Shown: positions 1-14,000 of the stretch, piece by piece
Layout of the letters: each line of letters opens with the position of its first letter
Position numbering within the stretch: position 1 is the stretch's first letter
Assembly: GCF_965363235.1 (NCBI RefSeq)
Contig: NC_134842.1
Coordinates: 37,551,958-37,615,957, forward strand
Length of the DNA stretch: 64,000 nt
Source: Mytilus galloprovincialis
Lineage: Eukaryota > Mollusca > Bivalvia > Mytilida > Mytilidae
Direction: 5' to 3'
The notes under the pieces: generated by a model
Seen by the model: only the letters and a program-made list of their open reading frames with translations
Database searches by the model: none
Told to the model about the DNA's origin: nothing
Position numbers and translations under genes: made by a program

Positions 1-95
1 AAAAAAAAAAAAAAAACAACAACAGCAGAAGGTCACCAACAGGTCTTCAATGTAGCGAGAAATTCCCGCACCCGGAGGCGTGCTGTACTTGGTCC
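1..95 (+). repeat. dispersed repeat fragment after poly(A)
   Basis: The window opens with a 16-base A run. It is followed by a segment (AAGGTCACCAACAGGTCTTC, then GCGAGAAATTCCCGCACCCG) that matches, imperfectly, the segment at about 32388-32445. It is therefore a copy of a dispersed family, more GC-rich than its surroundings. The left end is cut by the window edge, so element type and length cannot be decided. Confidence 0.55.
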
Positions 96-3000
96 TTCTT
101 ATTTTGTGCTGTAACAGAATAAGTGAGTGTTGGTCTCACAAATAAGTTTGACCCCACATTTTTGTGTGCCTCTTCTAAGTAAGTTGCCTGTTATCTATAG
201 GTTGCCTAATAACGCTTTTGTTTTGGCATAAATCATGCCATCTCTTTTGAGATGTTTCACATTTTTTCATGCCAGGACCTTTTCAAGCTTTCATTATATA
301 TTGTATGTGTTTTGCTTATTGTTGAAGGCAAATGACCTATAGTTGTCAACATCCTCATCATTTGGTCTCTGATGGACAGTTGACTTATTGACAGTCACAT
401 CACATCTTCTTATTTTTATACTATACATAAAACTTCTGAAACAAAATGCTAACTCAGTAGTATTTATTCATCTAGACATAAACAAATATTTTTGACATGA
501 TTGAGAAATATGACATGTACAAAATAAATAGCTACAGAAAATATCTCGTTTCACTTAAAATCAGCAATAGTTTTCATGGGGTCTATATATAAATATGGTT
601 TGTATTGTAGACCCTGTTAGTCCATGAAAATTTCAGACCTTATCAGTCCACCCAGAAAATCATAACACAAAGTGGTGCTCCATTCTGTAAACCAAATCCT
701 TCAACAGCAATAACTTTGAATATGAAAATGTTTTATCTATCAGCCTATTGGTTATATACATTTCATCTGACCTCTGTGTACTCCTTTTTTTTAAATTTGT
801 TATGGTGGTTTGTGAATTCTTCTAATGGTTTTAAACCAAGGATGATACACACCAAAACAATCTTAGATATTTTGTAAAAAAAATAGTTGGAATTTAAAAG
901 ATCTTTTTACCATAAGTAGAATTCATAAATTGTTATAAACCATTTCCATAAATTGTCTTCTGAAGCTAAGCATATCAGCAGAAACATTTAATGAACTGTA
1001 AACAAAAAATGCTGAGTATATTCCACTTTAATTAGTTATGCTTCTTTTAGTTTGATATTTGGATGATAAAACATGCAGAAATGTGTTATTTTAGCTTCTA
1101 ATCTGACATGAATACCAGTAATCAGTTATTTTGAATAGAAAATGCACAAAAATATAATGATTTTTTTTTCATCAAAAGAGGCTTTAACAGAGAGAACATT
1201 TGTATGCAACCTGCAAGTTTTCTTCAGGTTTACGTGAAATTAAACTTTGTTATAGGACATCATTTATATTACACAAAAACACTGGAATCTGTAGTCTTGG
1301 CATTTTATATTTTGTTTAGCTTTCAGTACAATAAAGGTACAATTGTATGATAATATCTTAAGGAAATCTATCAAGCTTTTATAATTAATATACAAAGTTT
1401 TAAAAAACAGAATATTTATGTAGTGAATATATAACACTCATATCTTTGTTCTTATGAAGATAATGGATTATACAAAAACTAAAATCTACATCAATTTACA
1501 AAACTTCATTGCACAAAATAAATCCTCAAGAGTCATCCTAAGAGCTTATTCCCGGTAAAAAAATAGTTATTAGAAAACTGTAGTTGGAATGAAACAGAAA
1601 TCCGTCAAATATTGATATTTTTTAAAACCGTTTTAACAGGTTTAAAAAAAACAAAAAAACTGAGAATTTGTCTATTCATACTAAAATGTGTTTGTCTGAA
1701 ATTTGACTATTTTGCAGGTTATATAGAGAGATGTATACTGCAACATGTACAGTGTTATATGCAATGTATATGTCACTTTTTTATTTACCTTCAAGAAAAG
1801 ATAAATTCCAAGTAAGGCCCTACAGAGTCAAAAATCTTTCACATCATTCTTCTCAATACTATGAAGTTCCTGACCAAATATCATTCCATAACAGAGTAGG
1901 AGAGTAATATGTAACAAACTTAACAGAAGGACGGACAAAATCATTGTAGTATACAACCCAAGGAGTGGGTGGGTAGTGTTGGGAGTACAATACAAATGTA
2001 TTTCATTAGAAAGTTTTGGTGCAAACAAGATTTTTCATTTTCAACATGTGTATGTGCGTTGAGGACACAGTTGATACATTTATGAGCACAGGAGCAGATA
2101 GCATGACATAAACAGAGAATTTTTTAACAGACTGTTGTTTTGAAAGGTGACTATAGCTAAATATCAATGTACATTTGATTCAAAAATTATTTTGCCAGTT
2201 ATTGTTTTAAAATTAACAAATCATGACAAATATCAATAAGCAGTATTTTTGTTACTAATTACATGTGCAAAATGACAAAAGAAAATGATAGTTTATTCAT
2301 TTTCCTAGTATTTTACCCTTTTGACACTGTTTGCCTTTCTAAAACCTTCCATACCTTCCAATTGTAAGAACCTGTTATACATAGTGATGTTTACAATCTC
2401 CAAAGAAAGCGAAAAGGGAAATTGATAGGTTTCCTGATATTAAAATAAATAATAAGGATTTGAGAAAATATTTATTACTTCTAAATTCAAAATGGACCAA
2501 TACTAGCTAAGTTGTATTGGTGATATAAATTTGGTACAGTGACAAGGTTTCAACTGACTTCTTCTTTAAAAATGTGTATACATTAATAGCACTTCTATTA
2601 AATAAACAAAGTTAACAAAGTTTGAATTAACCAAGGTCTTTGTTATTTTTTTACATTTAATCAACAGTATTATGAATATAAATTAGTACAGTAGCAAATG
2701 TAAACATAAGATTCCTCAAATTTGAAAGACAGTATGAATACATGTGAACTACAAAGAACTTTTAAATAATACATTACTACACAAGGCATTGATTCGACTT
2801 TTGAAAGCTTTAAGCCTCGAAAGCTATCTCTTAAATCTCTTAATTGACAAAATAGTATTGTACTACATTGTATAATATAAATATTTAATAAACATATTTG
2901 TGCTGCACTAAACTAAACATTTCACAGGACCTGCCCAGAACCAAAAACAAAATAATACACTGTTTATCATGGTTCATTTATTTTGAGACATTATATTTGG

Positions 3001-5036
3001 TAAAAATATCACAATATTCTTATGAACATTGTTAGTCTTTCACTTTTAGTCTGATTTTCTGTTAGACTGTCAAAGGGAAGTAATTCATGAATTTTATTTT
3101 ATTCAAAGGGAAGAAACTCATGACATATGTTTATTCAGAGGGAAGTTATATAACAAATGTGTGTGCTTAGAGGGGTAAGAATTATACCTACATATATAAA
3201 AATACAGAAAACAAAAATAAAAAATGAAGAGTATATCACAATGAAATTCTAGTAGATACATGGTTTTAATAACGCCAAGTCCTTAACAATAATGATGCAG
3301 CAGTATAAAAATACTTTTACCTAATGTTACACAACCTAAATATTAAATGCATGTTATTGTATCATTGATATAGCAATTCTTAACAATTACAACCCTTCAA
3401 AAAAACTCTTATTAAAGGGAGAAGAAAAACACTATATTCTACACTGTATACTGGCAAATAAACTTTTAACTTTCCTATAAGAGGTAGCGGTTTTGATTTG
3501 TTACTTTTTTTAAAACTTGATAATTCTATGTTAGCCTGACATTTTGTTAAATTTTTTAGAAAGCATTTCATTTCATTTCCTTTCCATTCTATTTACAATA
3601 GAATCAGATTTATTTGGTAGCAATTAGCGAGCATTACTATTGAATTCTCAATTACTTTTGCGAATTTACAATTATTAAGCCCTAGTTTCAGAATTCTATC
3701 ACAATATTTCTTTTAATAATCTAAATTTACAACTCATGACTTATAATAGATTTGAAGTTTGGTATCTTAATTAAAAAAACAAAAATCAAGTGTATTCAAA
3801 ATATATTGTGATTTTGATATTTATGTTTTTTAATTAAGAAAGCTGTAAACACACATACCTTCATGCAACCATACACGAATGTAATGAATAAAAGTCACTC
3901 AATATCATATGCATAATGTCTTTATATGAAATATGGCAATATGCTCTGAAATTAATTGTATGATTGACAAGTGCAAAACTGTCAAGTGGGGTATTTGTGT
4001 GAGTTGTTTATTTTCCACATTTTAGGATTCAAGATAAATTGCTACAATATCCTTTCCTTTAAATTTAAAATTGAGAGGATTAGAATCAGGACATGAAAAT
4101 CCAACTTTATGATCATATTTTGACCCTTAAACTTCATTCAAAGGTGATATTTTTTCTCTCTTGAAAATTATAAATCTCATCATTAAATAACTCTTAACAA
4201 AGTATCATGGTTAAATCTTCCTTGTAAGAAACCTCAAACTGACTTGGTAGGCACATTTGGATTGTTGTAATGATAGACTTTTTCATCTTTTTTTTTCGGA
4301 ATCTGAAATACTTGAACTATTGACATCATAGAATAATCACTTTTGAAATGTTGCGTCAGACTTTTTATATGTCATGATGTAAAAAATATCTGTCAAAAAA
4401 TCTATATCTAGTAGATGTTCAAATATATTACAGAACCCGTAAATTATCAAAAGTGTTCCATTCAATTTCACGGCTAATACTTCTTAAAATTCCATGACTC
4501 TTTATGGCTGCTATGTAGATAGTTATAAGCAGTAAAGCAATCTATAAATACACTTTAGTTTTGAAGTCTAAAAAATAATTACAAATAATGATATGAGCTT
4601 TATTTATGAAGGATTGCTTGTCACAATGAAAAGATGTTGTGTTAATAAATATACAACAAAACAAACATACAAAAATCATTCAGCAAAAAATATATGGGTG
4701 TGAGTCCAAAATTTTTTAAAAGGCCAATTTACCGATGATTTCAGCTACTGATAGTTAGTCAATGAAATCGGGTAAAATTGAAAGCCCTATAGTGAGAATT
4801 ACATAATAAACTGGAGATGTGGAGCTGACGGACAAAGGCAATATAAACAATAATTAGCATACATTAACATAAAATACTGGTTTTGTGCATTAAGATATCA
4901 CCATTGTACTTTTAAAGGTGGCTCTGTTCTGTGAAACAAATGAAACAAACATATAAAAACAAAAAAGATTGCTTTCATCATGAGAAATAAAAACAAAGGA
5001 ATGAGTGTATAAATTAAGTATCTAAGATTCCTGTCA
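96..5036. other. AT-rich 3' flank of the PITP gene, no gene seen
   Basis: Apart from one repeat (250-412), this 4.9 kb is AT-rich DNA with only short open frames that look random in composition. On the minus strand it lies directly downstream of the PITP stop codon and must hold its 3'UTR. Several TTTATT strings (AATAAA on the minus strand, for example at 4602) could be polyadenylation signals, but nothing singles one out. Confidence 0.6.
250..412 (+). repeat. dispersed repeat, family A (CATACCACATCTTCTT end)
   Basis: Diverged copy of a family found at least eight times in this window. Signature blocks in order: a TTGCTCATTGTTGAAGGC-like block, GACCTATAGTTGT, CATTTGGTCTCT, an ACAGTTGACTTATTG-like block, and an end resembling ATCATACCACATCTTCTT. 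Other copies lie at 11380-11546, 11728-11875, 12148-12535, 22189-22338, 37310-37432 (inverted), 48430-48474 and 48508-48664. No coding capacity. The family is known to me as abundant in Mytilus sequences. Confidence 0.75.
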
Positions 5037-5090
5037 TTATTTTTCTTCATCAGTGCCTTTAGTTCCCTTTATACTGCCTTTTCTTCTTGC
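5037..5090 (-). CDS. PITPNA: PITP coding exon 10 (terminal)
   Basis: Encodes residues 270-286, a Lys/Arg-rich tail ([17 protein letters not shown]), then TAA. The acceptor is TATTTTCAG. The tail is the least conserved part of class I PITPs. Confidence 0.88.
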   Translation of the reverse strand, partial: ARRKGSIKGTKGTDEEK

Positions 5091-8000
5091 CTGAAAATAC
5101 AAAATGGAATTTTAAATATAGCAAAAGGTTGATTGAGTAGGTGGTGTTTAACGCCACTTTCAACATTATTGTGCTATTTTGAGGCATTTATTTATTATTT
5201 GTTGGAGGAAGTCAGAGAGAACCACAACCATTTGTGGGAAAGCTGACAACCCTAGTCAATTAGGATTTGAGTCAAGAGCAACTGACCCTTGATGGATTTA
5301 AAACTCACAACCTCAGTGTTGACAGGCTAGTGATACAGTAGTTTACTGAGGCCTCTATAGCAAAAGAACTTTTGGTTTTACCAAAAAAGAATGCAAAAGA
5401 ACAGTACCGTATTTCCATCAGTAAATACATAAGCACTGCATAGATAATATTTCATTGTCTATAATTTTCCCTATAGCATTGTTTAAGAATTACATTGTCA
5501 AACAGGGTGTAAAATAAATCAGGTAACCAATGATTTACCACTCAAAATAAGGTCAGTATTTTACTGTTGTACTACTGAATAATTTCTAATTTTTTATAAA
5601 TCTTTAATTCTAACTGAAAGACACTTTCCATTTTCAGGGTTTTAACTAGAAACAAAACACATTTTTCTGTGCTCATTTTAAAATTCTTCCATCATCCACA
5701 TTTTAATTAAATCTATATTCAATCACTACATACATTCCATGATCTATATTTTATCCATCTCTATTCTACCGCACTTTGTAATTTCTGACTGAACTGAATA
5801 TCAACAAACTTCCTACCTCATCTAATTCATTCTTTGTTTCTTCTTCTATCCGTCTGATATCTTCCATAGTAAAACCGTGCCATTTATCCATCCAACAAAA
5901 CACTTGTCTATGGAAATTTGTAAATATTCTTTTTTCTTGCTGTAAAAAGAACAAGACAAATCTAACACACTATGACTATAGCTAATGCTCACTTCATGAC
6001 AAAAACTCTTTTCAAATATTAAACATGTCAATTAAAAAAAAGTACAAGTCAGCAAAGGGACAGTAAAAAATTATGCTTGTAAGTTGAATTGTCTAAGGAT
6101 GTGGGTCAAAGTAATCTCCATTGGAATGAGATGTGCAAATACAACATGCATACATATATCAATGACCTACCACTAGTGAATCCCCTTAAAATAACCTATC
6201 AAAACTTTATATTGTTGTTACTGCAGCTTTGGAAAATGATGAAAAGCCAATGAACCGTCTACAAATGGAGTGATGGAAAGACGGAAAGAAAAACTGTCAA
6301 TGGTCACATTTAATGCAGCCCTAGGTGCATAAGTATGAACCCCAACAAAAACCAGCTCAATGAAATATAAGATGTACTAGTATAGGAATATGATGACTTA
6401 GTTTTCAAAAGGAATCTCCAGATTAACTATTTGATATTAAGGTGATCAAGCAAAATGATTGTCTAAGATAAAATACATTTCATAACCAACAATTTCATAT
6501 GAATCCTTTGCAACCAAAGTTTTCAATTAACATAATTCTATATATAGCAGAGTATCAATGTAAGATTTATCAACAAATAAGCATTTGTTTTGTGAGATAA
6601 TTGTATCTTTTTTTTCATCACGTTAAAATACAAATAAATGGAGAAAGTGTCTATGGGTCCTCCCTAGTAAATATGCATGAGACAATGTACTAATTGTAAA
6701 AGTGATGCCACCCAATTTTTAACTTGATCTGTGTTATGAGGTAATAAGCATTGTGTAAGTTTTATAACATTTGGTTTAGTTAAACTTAAGTTAAACTCAA
6801 AGTTAAAGAAGGGAAATGACAGAATGAGATTTAGCAATTTTTCCATTTATAAAGGGGCATAACTCAAGAACAATAAAATTGACACCATCAATGTCAAACT
6901 TGATCTGTTTTTTATGGTATTAAGCATTGTGTATATTTATAACATTTTGTTGAGGCAAACTAAAGATAAAACAGAAATAAAAAATTCAGCAATTTTTATG
7001 TTTATAAAGGGGCATAACTCATGAATGTTAAAAGTGAAGCCATCCTATTTCAACTTGATTTGTGTTTTGTGGTAATAAGCATTGTATAAGTTTTATATCC
7101 TTTGGTATGTACACCATAGACGGAAAGGACCAAGAAGAGTAACACTTAATGCCCCATTGGCCCAGCTGCAAAGGCATAAAAACCTATACTTGTCTATATG
7201 ACAGGCATGTAATCCACACAAATTAACTTCCCTTTAGCTATCTTTTAATTATGTATCCAATTATAAGTAAACTGACTGTGTATCACTTAATATTTACCTA
7301 TAAAATCTACCTCAATCATCCAGTTATGTATTAAATTATAACTATACAGTGTCACTAAATATTAACACATAACATACTTACAGTTTGTATAAATTTTTCT
7401 ACTCTGTTCTGTAAACCAAACCATTTAAATTTACAGGAAACCAATTTATAACAACACATCACAGGGTCAGCTTTTTCCTACAAAATTGAAAAAAAAAAAT
7501 AATTCTTTAATCAAACATTCACTATAACTTACCTTAAAATATCAAACATTCTGTTTCGAAGTAGGAATGTGTCTATACCATTTTTTTATGATAACTGTAA
7601 ACTTGAAATTAAAAGTTCATTTTTTTCCCATCTGTTATGTTTTAACCCTTCCTTTATTGTTGCATAATATATTTGCTCTTTGTGGAATTTCTTTGCTGCT
7701 GATATATCTGCTCAATGGCCAAGTTCTTTGTGTGGTTGATATATTTGAACAATGACCCAGTTCTTCCTAGCTGTATAGTATATTTGCAATAACCCAGTTC
7801 TTTCTTGCTACACGATATATTTGCACTATGACCCAGTTCTTTCTTACTACAGGATATATTTGCACTATGACCCAGTTCTTTGATGCTACATGAAATATTT
7901 GCACTATGACCCATTCCATATATTTGAACTATGACCCAGTTCTTATTTGCTATATGATACATTTGAACTATGACCTAGTACTATCTTGGTGTATTGTGGC

Positions 8001-11000
8001 TTTGACCCAGTTTGTGGCAGTGATGGTGGATGTAAGCAAGACAGAAAAGTATCTTCAACAATCCCTCAAACAACCTGTATATAACTGAAATGTTTTTTTA
8101 TTGTTATAAACATCAATTAAAGTTAAATGGCTTCATTTTACAATTTTAGTGACAAAATTTCCAGTACTGCTTAACAACTGTTTCATGTTAATACGGAACA
8201 GTGGTGTACAAAGAACACTGGGGTTTATAAGTGAGACACTTGGCCTTATGGTCATAAAAATTCAGTGTATAATTATCTTATTCACTCAGAATTCAACCAA
8301 TAAAAATACTTGATTTGGTGTTTCAAGCTCAAATTTTGTAATCTGAACCATAGAACCTGATTCCATTATATCCCCTGCAAGGAATATAATTTGACTTTTG
8401 GTGTTAACACCACTTTTAAGCACCGCATTTAGGCTATTTCGTGATGGCCACTTTTTATTTGTGGAGGAAGCAGGAGTCCCTAGAGAAAACCACCAACCAA
8501 CGATAGGAAATCTGGCGATCCAAGTCAATTAAGATTTGAGTAGAGTGCACCTGCATGAGCCAGATTGGAACTCACAACCTCAGTGTGGACTGGCTAGCGA
8601 TTACAGCAGTGACTATATCAAGACTAACCTGCCAATTTCCTACTAAGGGACCTCTATTGGTTTTCTCTGATTTATTCTTCGATGGATCCCATTCTAATTT
8701 GTAGTCCTGTTAACAGAAAAAAACACCTCACAAGTTATAAATATTACAGATTCAAACTTTCATAAATTATTGAATTCTTAATCTAAACATTAACTTATTT
8801 GCTTGTTTGTTTAAAGGTTAACCTTTAATTCTTTACTATATATTGTATATATATATATATATATACATAAATATACCCTGTATGTAAAAACTACCTGTTC
8901 ACAGAAGATTTTCAGCCATCCTTTTTGTGACCCATCCCATGATTTGCCTGGCTAGTAAATTACTAGTATCAATTTTGCATTTGAACAGAGGAACTTTGAT
9001 TATTTAAAGAGTTAGATTTTACTACCAAAACGGTTAAATTCCTGAACTGACAGTTTTACAATATAAAGTATATAATCTTACAATATACCAGAAATGTTTT
9101 TCAATAATTGGCCGATAAAAAATTATCTCTGCCAGCCAAATTAAAAAATTTTCAAGGACTTTATTGCTTTCAGAAAATATAAATAAACATGATATCAGCT
9201 ATAACTTCGTAAATCAAACTGACTGTGACTGCAGTAAATATAATCCTATTGGAAAATTGTTGATTTCATCCCCCCTCCCCCCAATTTCAGGATTGCAAAT
9301 TAATTGCCCAAGTGCAGGTAAACATAATACGTACGTCATGTTTAATAGGATCATTGGCTATGTCTATAGGTACAACTTTTCTAATTCTCATATCTTCTGG
9401 GATTAAACCGTGTACCTGAAAGGAAAACATATAAAATGAATTTTAGTTTAAATAGTATTTTACTCATAACATTTTCTGGTTCTGGATTCCAAAAAAGTTT
9501 ATAAGAGAGTGGGGGATTCAATTTTTGCGAATATAACTATATATACATTGAATGGAATCATTTGAACTTTGCATATACTTGAATGTGATTTTTTCACTAT
9601 AAATGTGATTTTTTCATTATAAACTGGTGACACACACAGAGATATCTTTTGGCTGAAAAAAAAAGACAATCTGATGGACAGCAACAACAACATAGCAACA
9701 GGTGGCAGGGCCTTAAAACTGATATGTACTGCAGGGATCTCCATGGCCTGTTTAACGATGGCGCCCCGCCATCGTTCAAATGTCTTGCGCCATCGTCAAA
9801 TGACTTGCGCCATCGTTAAATTGTTTTGCGCCATCGTTAAATTGTCTTCCGCCATCGTTCAAAACTTCATCGTTTTTTGCAGCCCGACGCCATTTTTTTT
9901 ATCAATTATTATCAAATGCATGTAATTGCATAACCCTTAGGCTTTTTATGTTATAATCCAATATAGTTCTAACGCCTGAGGGTTATCCGGATTAAGATCG
10001 CCAATCAGTTGTACCTGAGCTTGTACAGGTAGATCAACAAACCACACAGGAGAATACTTATCTGAGGATAGACGATCCATTTGTCGAATTAATCAACTAA
10101 GTTTTAGCAAATGATTATGATATTTTGGATTAAATAAAAAAATTCATAATCCAGTTACAAAGAAAACAGTTTAACAAGTAGAACACGTGCTTTATTTTGA
10201 CTTACGCAATCAGCATCCCCCTTTTTTAAGAAGTACAAAATAAGACGCAAAACAGTAAATATTATTTCATTGCAAATAACTTGAATACTGCTGTAACGAT
10301 AATTTAGAATTACTTTAAAAGTTTAAAAGTAAAAACTTAAATATTTCCTGTAAAGGAATATCGTATCGTAATTCCGAATTCATTTCGTATATTACAATCA
10401 AATTGATACATCCGCGTTTCCGGTTTCTATTCAGACTCGAAAGATGCATGTTGCACAGCATCAATTTGACAGATAAAGTCATTAAAAACGTTTTCATTTG
10501 TCAATGTTTGCTTTACAAATCTCTTTAACCTTTTACATAACCCGTACGAATCGTTTTGTTGTTGCTGCAAATCAGCCATACCGGTAATGGGTTCTGAATT
10601 TGACAACTGTCCATGAAAAATAAGCTCCACATCATTTGATTTTTAACCCCCATAACAATTACCAAAAATACAAGAAATCTACATGGGGACCTTCATGACA
10701 GCTTTTGGTCATTCTCGACTAAAGGGGGACCATGAAGACTTGGCATTTGAATGGTTAAAAACGGCAATAAATGAAAATATTGATACTTCTAATTCTATAA
10801 TGAAAATTCAAATAAATATAATTTAAATTAGCATGTTCACCATTCCTTGTATAGAGAGATAAAATACTTCCGATCGCGCTACACTGTACAGCGTAGACAC
10901 GGTTTGTAATGTGTAAGTTCCTCCATCGTTCAATTTTCATCCATGGAGATCCCTGGTACTGATAGAAATGCAAATTAATAAAAAAAAATATCATTGATCT

Positions 11001-14000
11001 TTACAAGTAGGTCCTATCAAACTGAAAAGTTAGTATTTAAAATTTCTTATCAATTCAACACTCATAAATTTAGCTGTAAGATATGTTCATATATTTTGTT
11101 TAAATACATGACCCTGTTTATGAACAATAAAAACAAAATGAACCTCAATTATGTCACTATTAAGGCATCATATTTTGGAGAAAAGAGGGGCATAACCTTA
11201 CATTTTCTTTATTGCCTTTATCATCCATGTGCATGGTTTCTATCTTTATATAAAAAGCATCTTTCATGTAATCTGGATTCTGAAAAAAGGAAGAAAGTTA
11301 TGGTTTGTAAATGTGAAAATATATATCAGTGGTTGTCATTTGTTCATGTGTTACATGTGTGCTTTTTTTTTTTTAAATTAATTGGGCCGTTAGTTTTCAG
11401 GACCATTTATAGCTGACTAGGCGGTAGTGGCATTTGCTCATTGTTGAAGGCTGTACAGTGACCTATAGCTTTTAATTTTTGTGTCATTTGGTCTCTTGTG
11501 GTGAGTTGACTCATTGGCAATCATACCACATCATCTTTTTTTTTTTATCAGACATGTTATTCATAATTATCAACACTTTTAAAGCGTTGCTACGAAAACT
11601 TATTCTATAATACATGTAATAATTAAATGGTTTCCTAAGTGGTGTAGGGGAACACAAAAGAGTTCAAACCAGTCATAAACTCTCTATTCTAAAACAACAA
11701 CTTCTCATTTAAATCAGTTTTATATATGTCATTCTTGGGACTTTAAAAGCTGAGTATGTGGTATTGGTTTTGCTCATTGTTGAGTTTTGTAAGGCGAATT
11801 ATAGTTATCAAATTCTATGGCATGTGGTCTATGGGTGAGAGTTGTCTCATTGGCAATCATACCACATCTTCTTACACTTGTTTCGATATATATTTAATGT
11901 TGTTTCTATGGTAACTTACTGTAATAATAGTTCTACAATAAGGATAAGCATTCCAAGCTTCTTCATGTATCTCCAGAGATCCTTTAGGGGCTATCAAACG
12001 TATAAAAGCTGGAACTCGACTGAAAAATACATTTCAACATAGATAATTTGTTGCACATTCATATTTACATTCTAAAGGTCAAAAAATGAATTATTGTAGT
12101 CTTCTTTTTAACCTTTCACATGAAATCTGCACATATATACTTTGCCGTCAAATAAGTTTAACACAGCCACATTCTATATATGCCAGTCACAAGTCAGGAG
12201 CCTGTAATTGATTGGTTGTTGGTTTTTTCTCATATTTGATTGTTTTTAATTGTTTTGCATAGTTTGTTCCTAGTTTGTGCCTTTACACCAGTATACCAGG
12301 TTGGGGGCCAGTTTGGCACCATCAAATGAGTTTAACCCTGCCACATTTTGCATGTTCCTGTCCCAAGTCAGGAGCCTGTAATTCATAGATTGTTGTTTGT
12401 TGCTGTGTAGCATATTCATTTTTTGTTCATTATTTTGTACATAAGTTAGGCCATTAGTTTTCTCGTTTGTATTGTATAACAATTTTTTTATGTCGAGGCC
12501 TTTTGGCAATAATACAATATCTTCTTATTTTTATATTTACACATTCTTACCTTGATAAGTGGTAGATTTTATGTGTAAACTGTCCAGTGGTATATGTTTT
12601 ACCATTAGCCTCTAACTTTGACTTGGGTGCATGATGAGTTTCATCAAAAGGTTCATTGACACGAACTTCAATACCTTCACCTCCTCCTGTCTCGTTTTTA
12701 CTTGCTTCAGCAACGGACCATAATTGAGCAACTTGATACTGAAACAGATGATTAATTCATTGCATACATTTTTCCACTCAGATTATCAATTTTTCAAATA
12801 CTTGTTAAGGAAAATTGGACAAATTTTGTTGACAATTTAGTCAGAGAATGTAAAGACGATTTAAAATCTATGAACATATATGCCTTTGATTAATATGATC
12901 TGAAAATGATATAAATTCACTTCAATAACACTTTCCCCAACTTTCCAAAATGCTATTTTCTACCAACTCTTACCAAGTCTAGAATTGAAAACAAAAATTG
13001 AAGAGTGAATTAAACTTTAAATCAATAAATGATAAAACTAGACAATCACTAAGCTCCCAGAAATTTTACATTTTTTGTATAATTAACTTCATATGTCATG
13101 TATGTAATGCTTTGGCAAAACATAAAAGTATGGCCATGTTAAGAAACAGGCATGTACAGCAGCTTTTGGCAAATTGATTTTGATTTTGTCTCATCTTAAC
13201 TTTTAAAGGATTTTAACAATGCTTTCCAAGTATTGATAGCCCAAACTGTTTTTAAATGTAAAGAATTGAAAGGATTTCATTTCCATGGTAACAATAACAA
13301 ACTTGTACTTACCTCATCCACTGTCATAGGAAGTACCACACGACTGAAAGAGAAAGAATTAGAAAGATGTTAATACATGTATATCATTATAATAATCAGA
13401 TACAAACATTGTATGGCTTAGTTACAAGACTATGACATGTATATTATTAAACCACAGAGTTCTCAAAACCTTTTTTTAGCATTTTGGTCATTTTGTGGCA
13501 GTCAGTTTTTCTTAACTTATTACGTATACGCAACTCGGCTCGAGTACAAAATTCATTCTGGAAACACAAACTCCAGTATTACATTGGTTGATTTCTGAGT
13601 TAAGGTGGTACCTAACACTACAGGGAGATAACTCTGTAAAATCAGCTAAACATTTAATTTCGTTGTGTTGTTAAGGAAATATTAAGCTTCTCAATGATCA
13701 AAATAAGTGTTTGTCAAACTGCTATATAACCAGTGTAATTTTTCTGATAAAACGGTTGGTTCAAATTTTTTGAAATTTTTATATTTATGTAAAAGGGTCA
13801 AGGTAAATACTTTGTCAAAATTTTAAGAAAATTAAACGAGCCAAATTAATTTTACTTAAAGTGTTGGGTACCACCTTAAGAGTATGATTGTTCCCTTGTT
13901 CCCTTGAAAGTTTTATTGCTGTAAGCACTAGACCAACATTTGAAAGAACACTCAAACCATGTAAACAATTTAACATTTTCTTGAATAGAAAATAAGCAGT

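Larger units (their letters stand above)
9732..10955. mobile_element. 1.2 kb DNA transposon with 15-bp TIRs, 6-bp target duplication and subterminal repeats
   Basis: Ends are CAGGGATCTCCATGG and its exact reverse complement, flanked on both sides by GTACTG (9726-9731 and 10956-10961). Inside the left end, GCCATCGT recurs five times at about 21-bp spacing (9766-9860), plus one inverted AACGATGG. The right end carries CCATCGTTCAATT. Such arrays usually bind the transposase. Termini starting CAGGG are common in hAT elements, but the duplication here is 6 bp rather than 8, so the superfamily is open. It sits in PITP intron 5. Confidence 0.8.

Noticed and set aside
1..5036. Search for a fourth gene left of PITP
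   Set aside because: No exon-like block with splice signals or recognisable protein sequence was found; the open frames are short and AT-noise.
7654..7962. 102-codon frame with [13 protein letters not shown] repeats
   Set aside because: A by-product of the 39-bp tandem repeat in a PITP intron.
10994..11416. 140-codon plus-strand frame
   Set aside because: It overlaps PITP exon 5 on the opposite strand and a dispersed repeat, and its composition is AT-noise.
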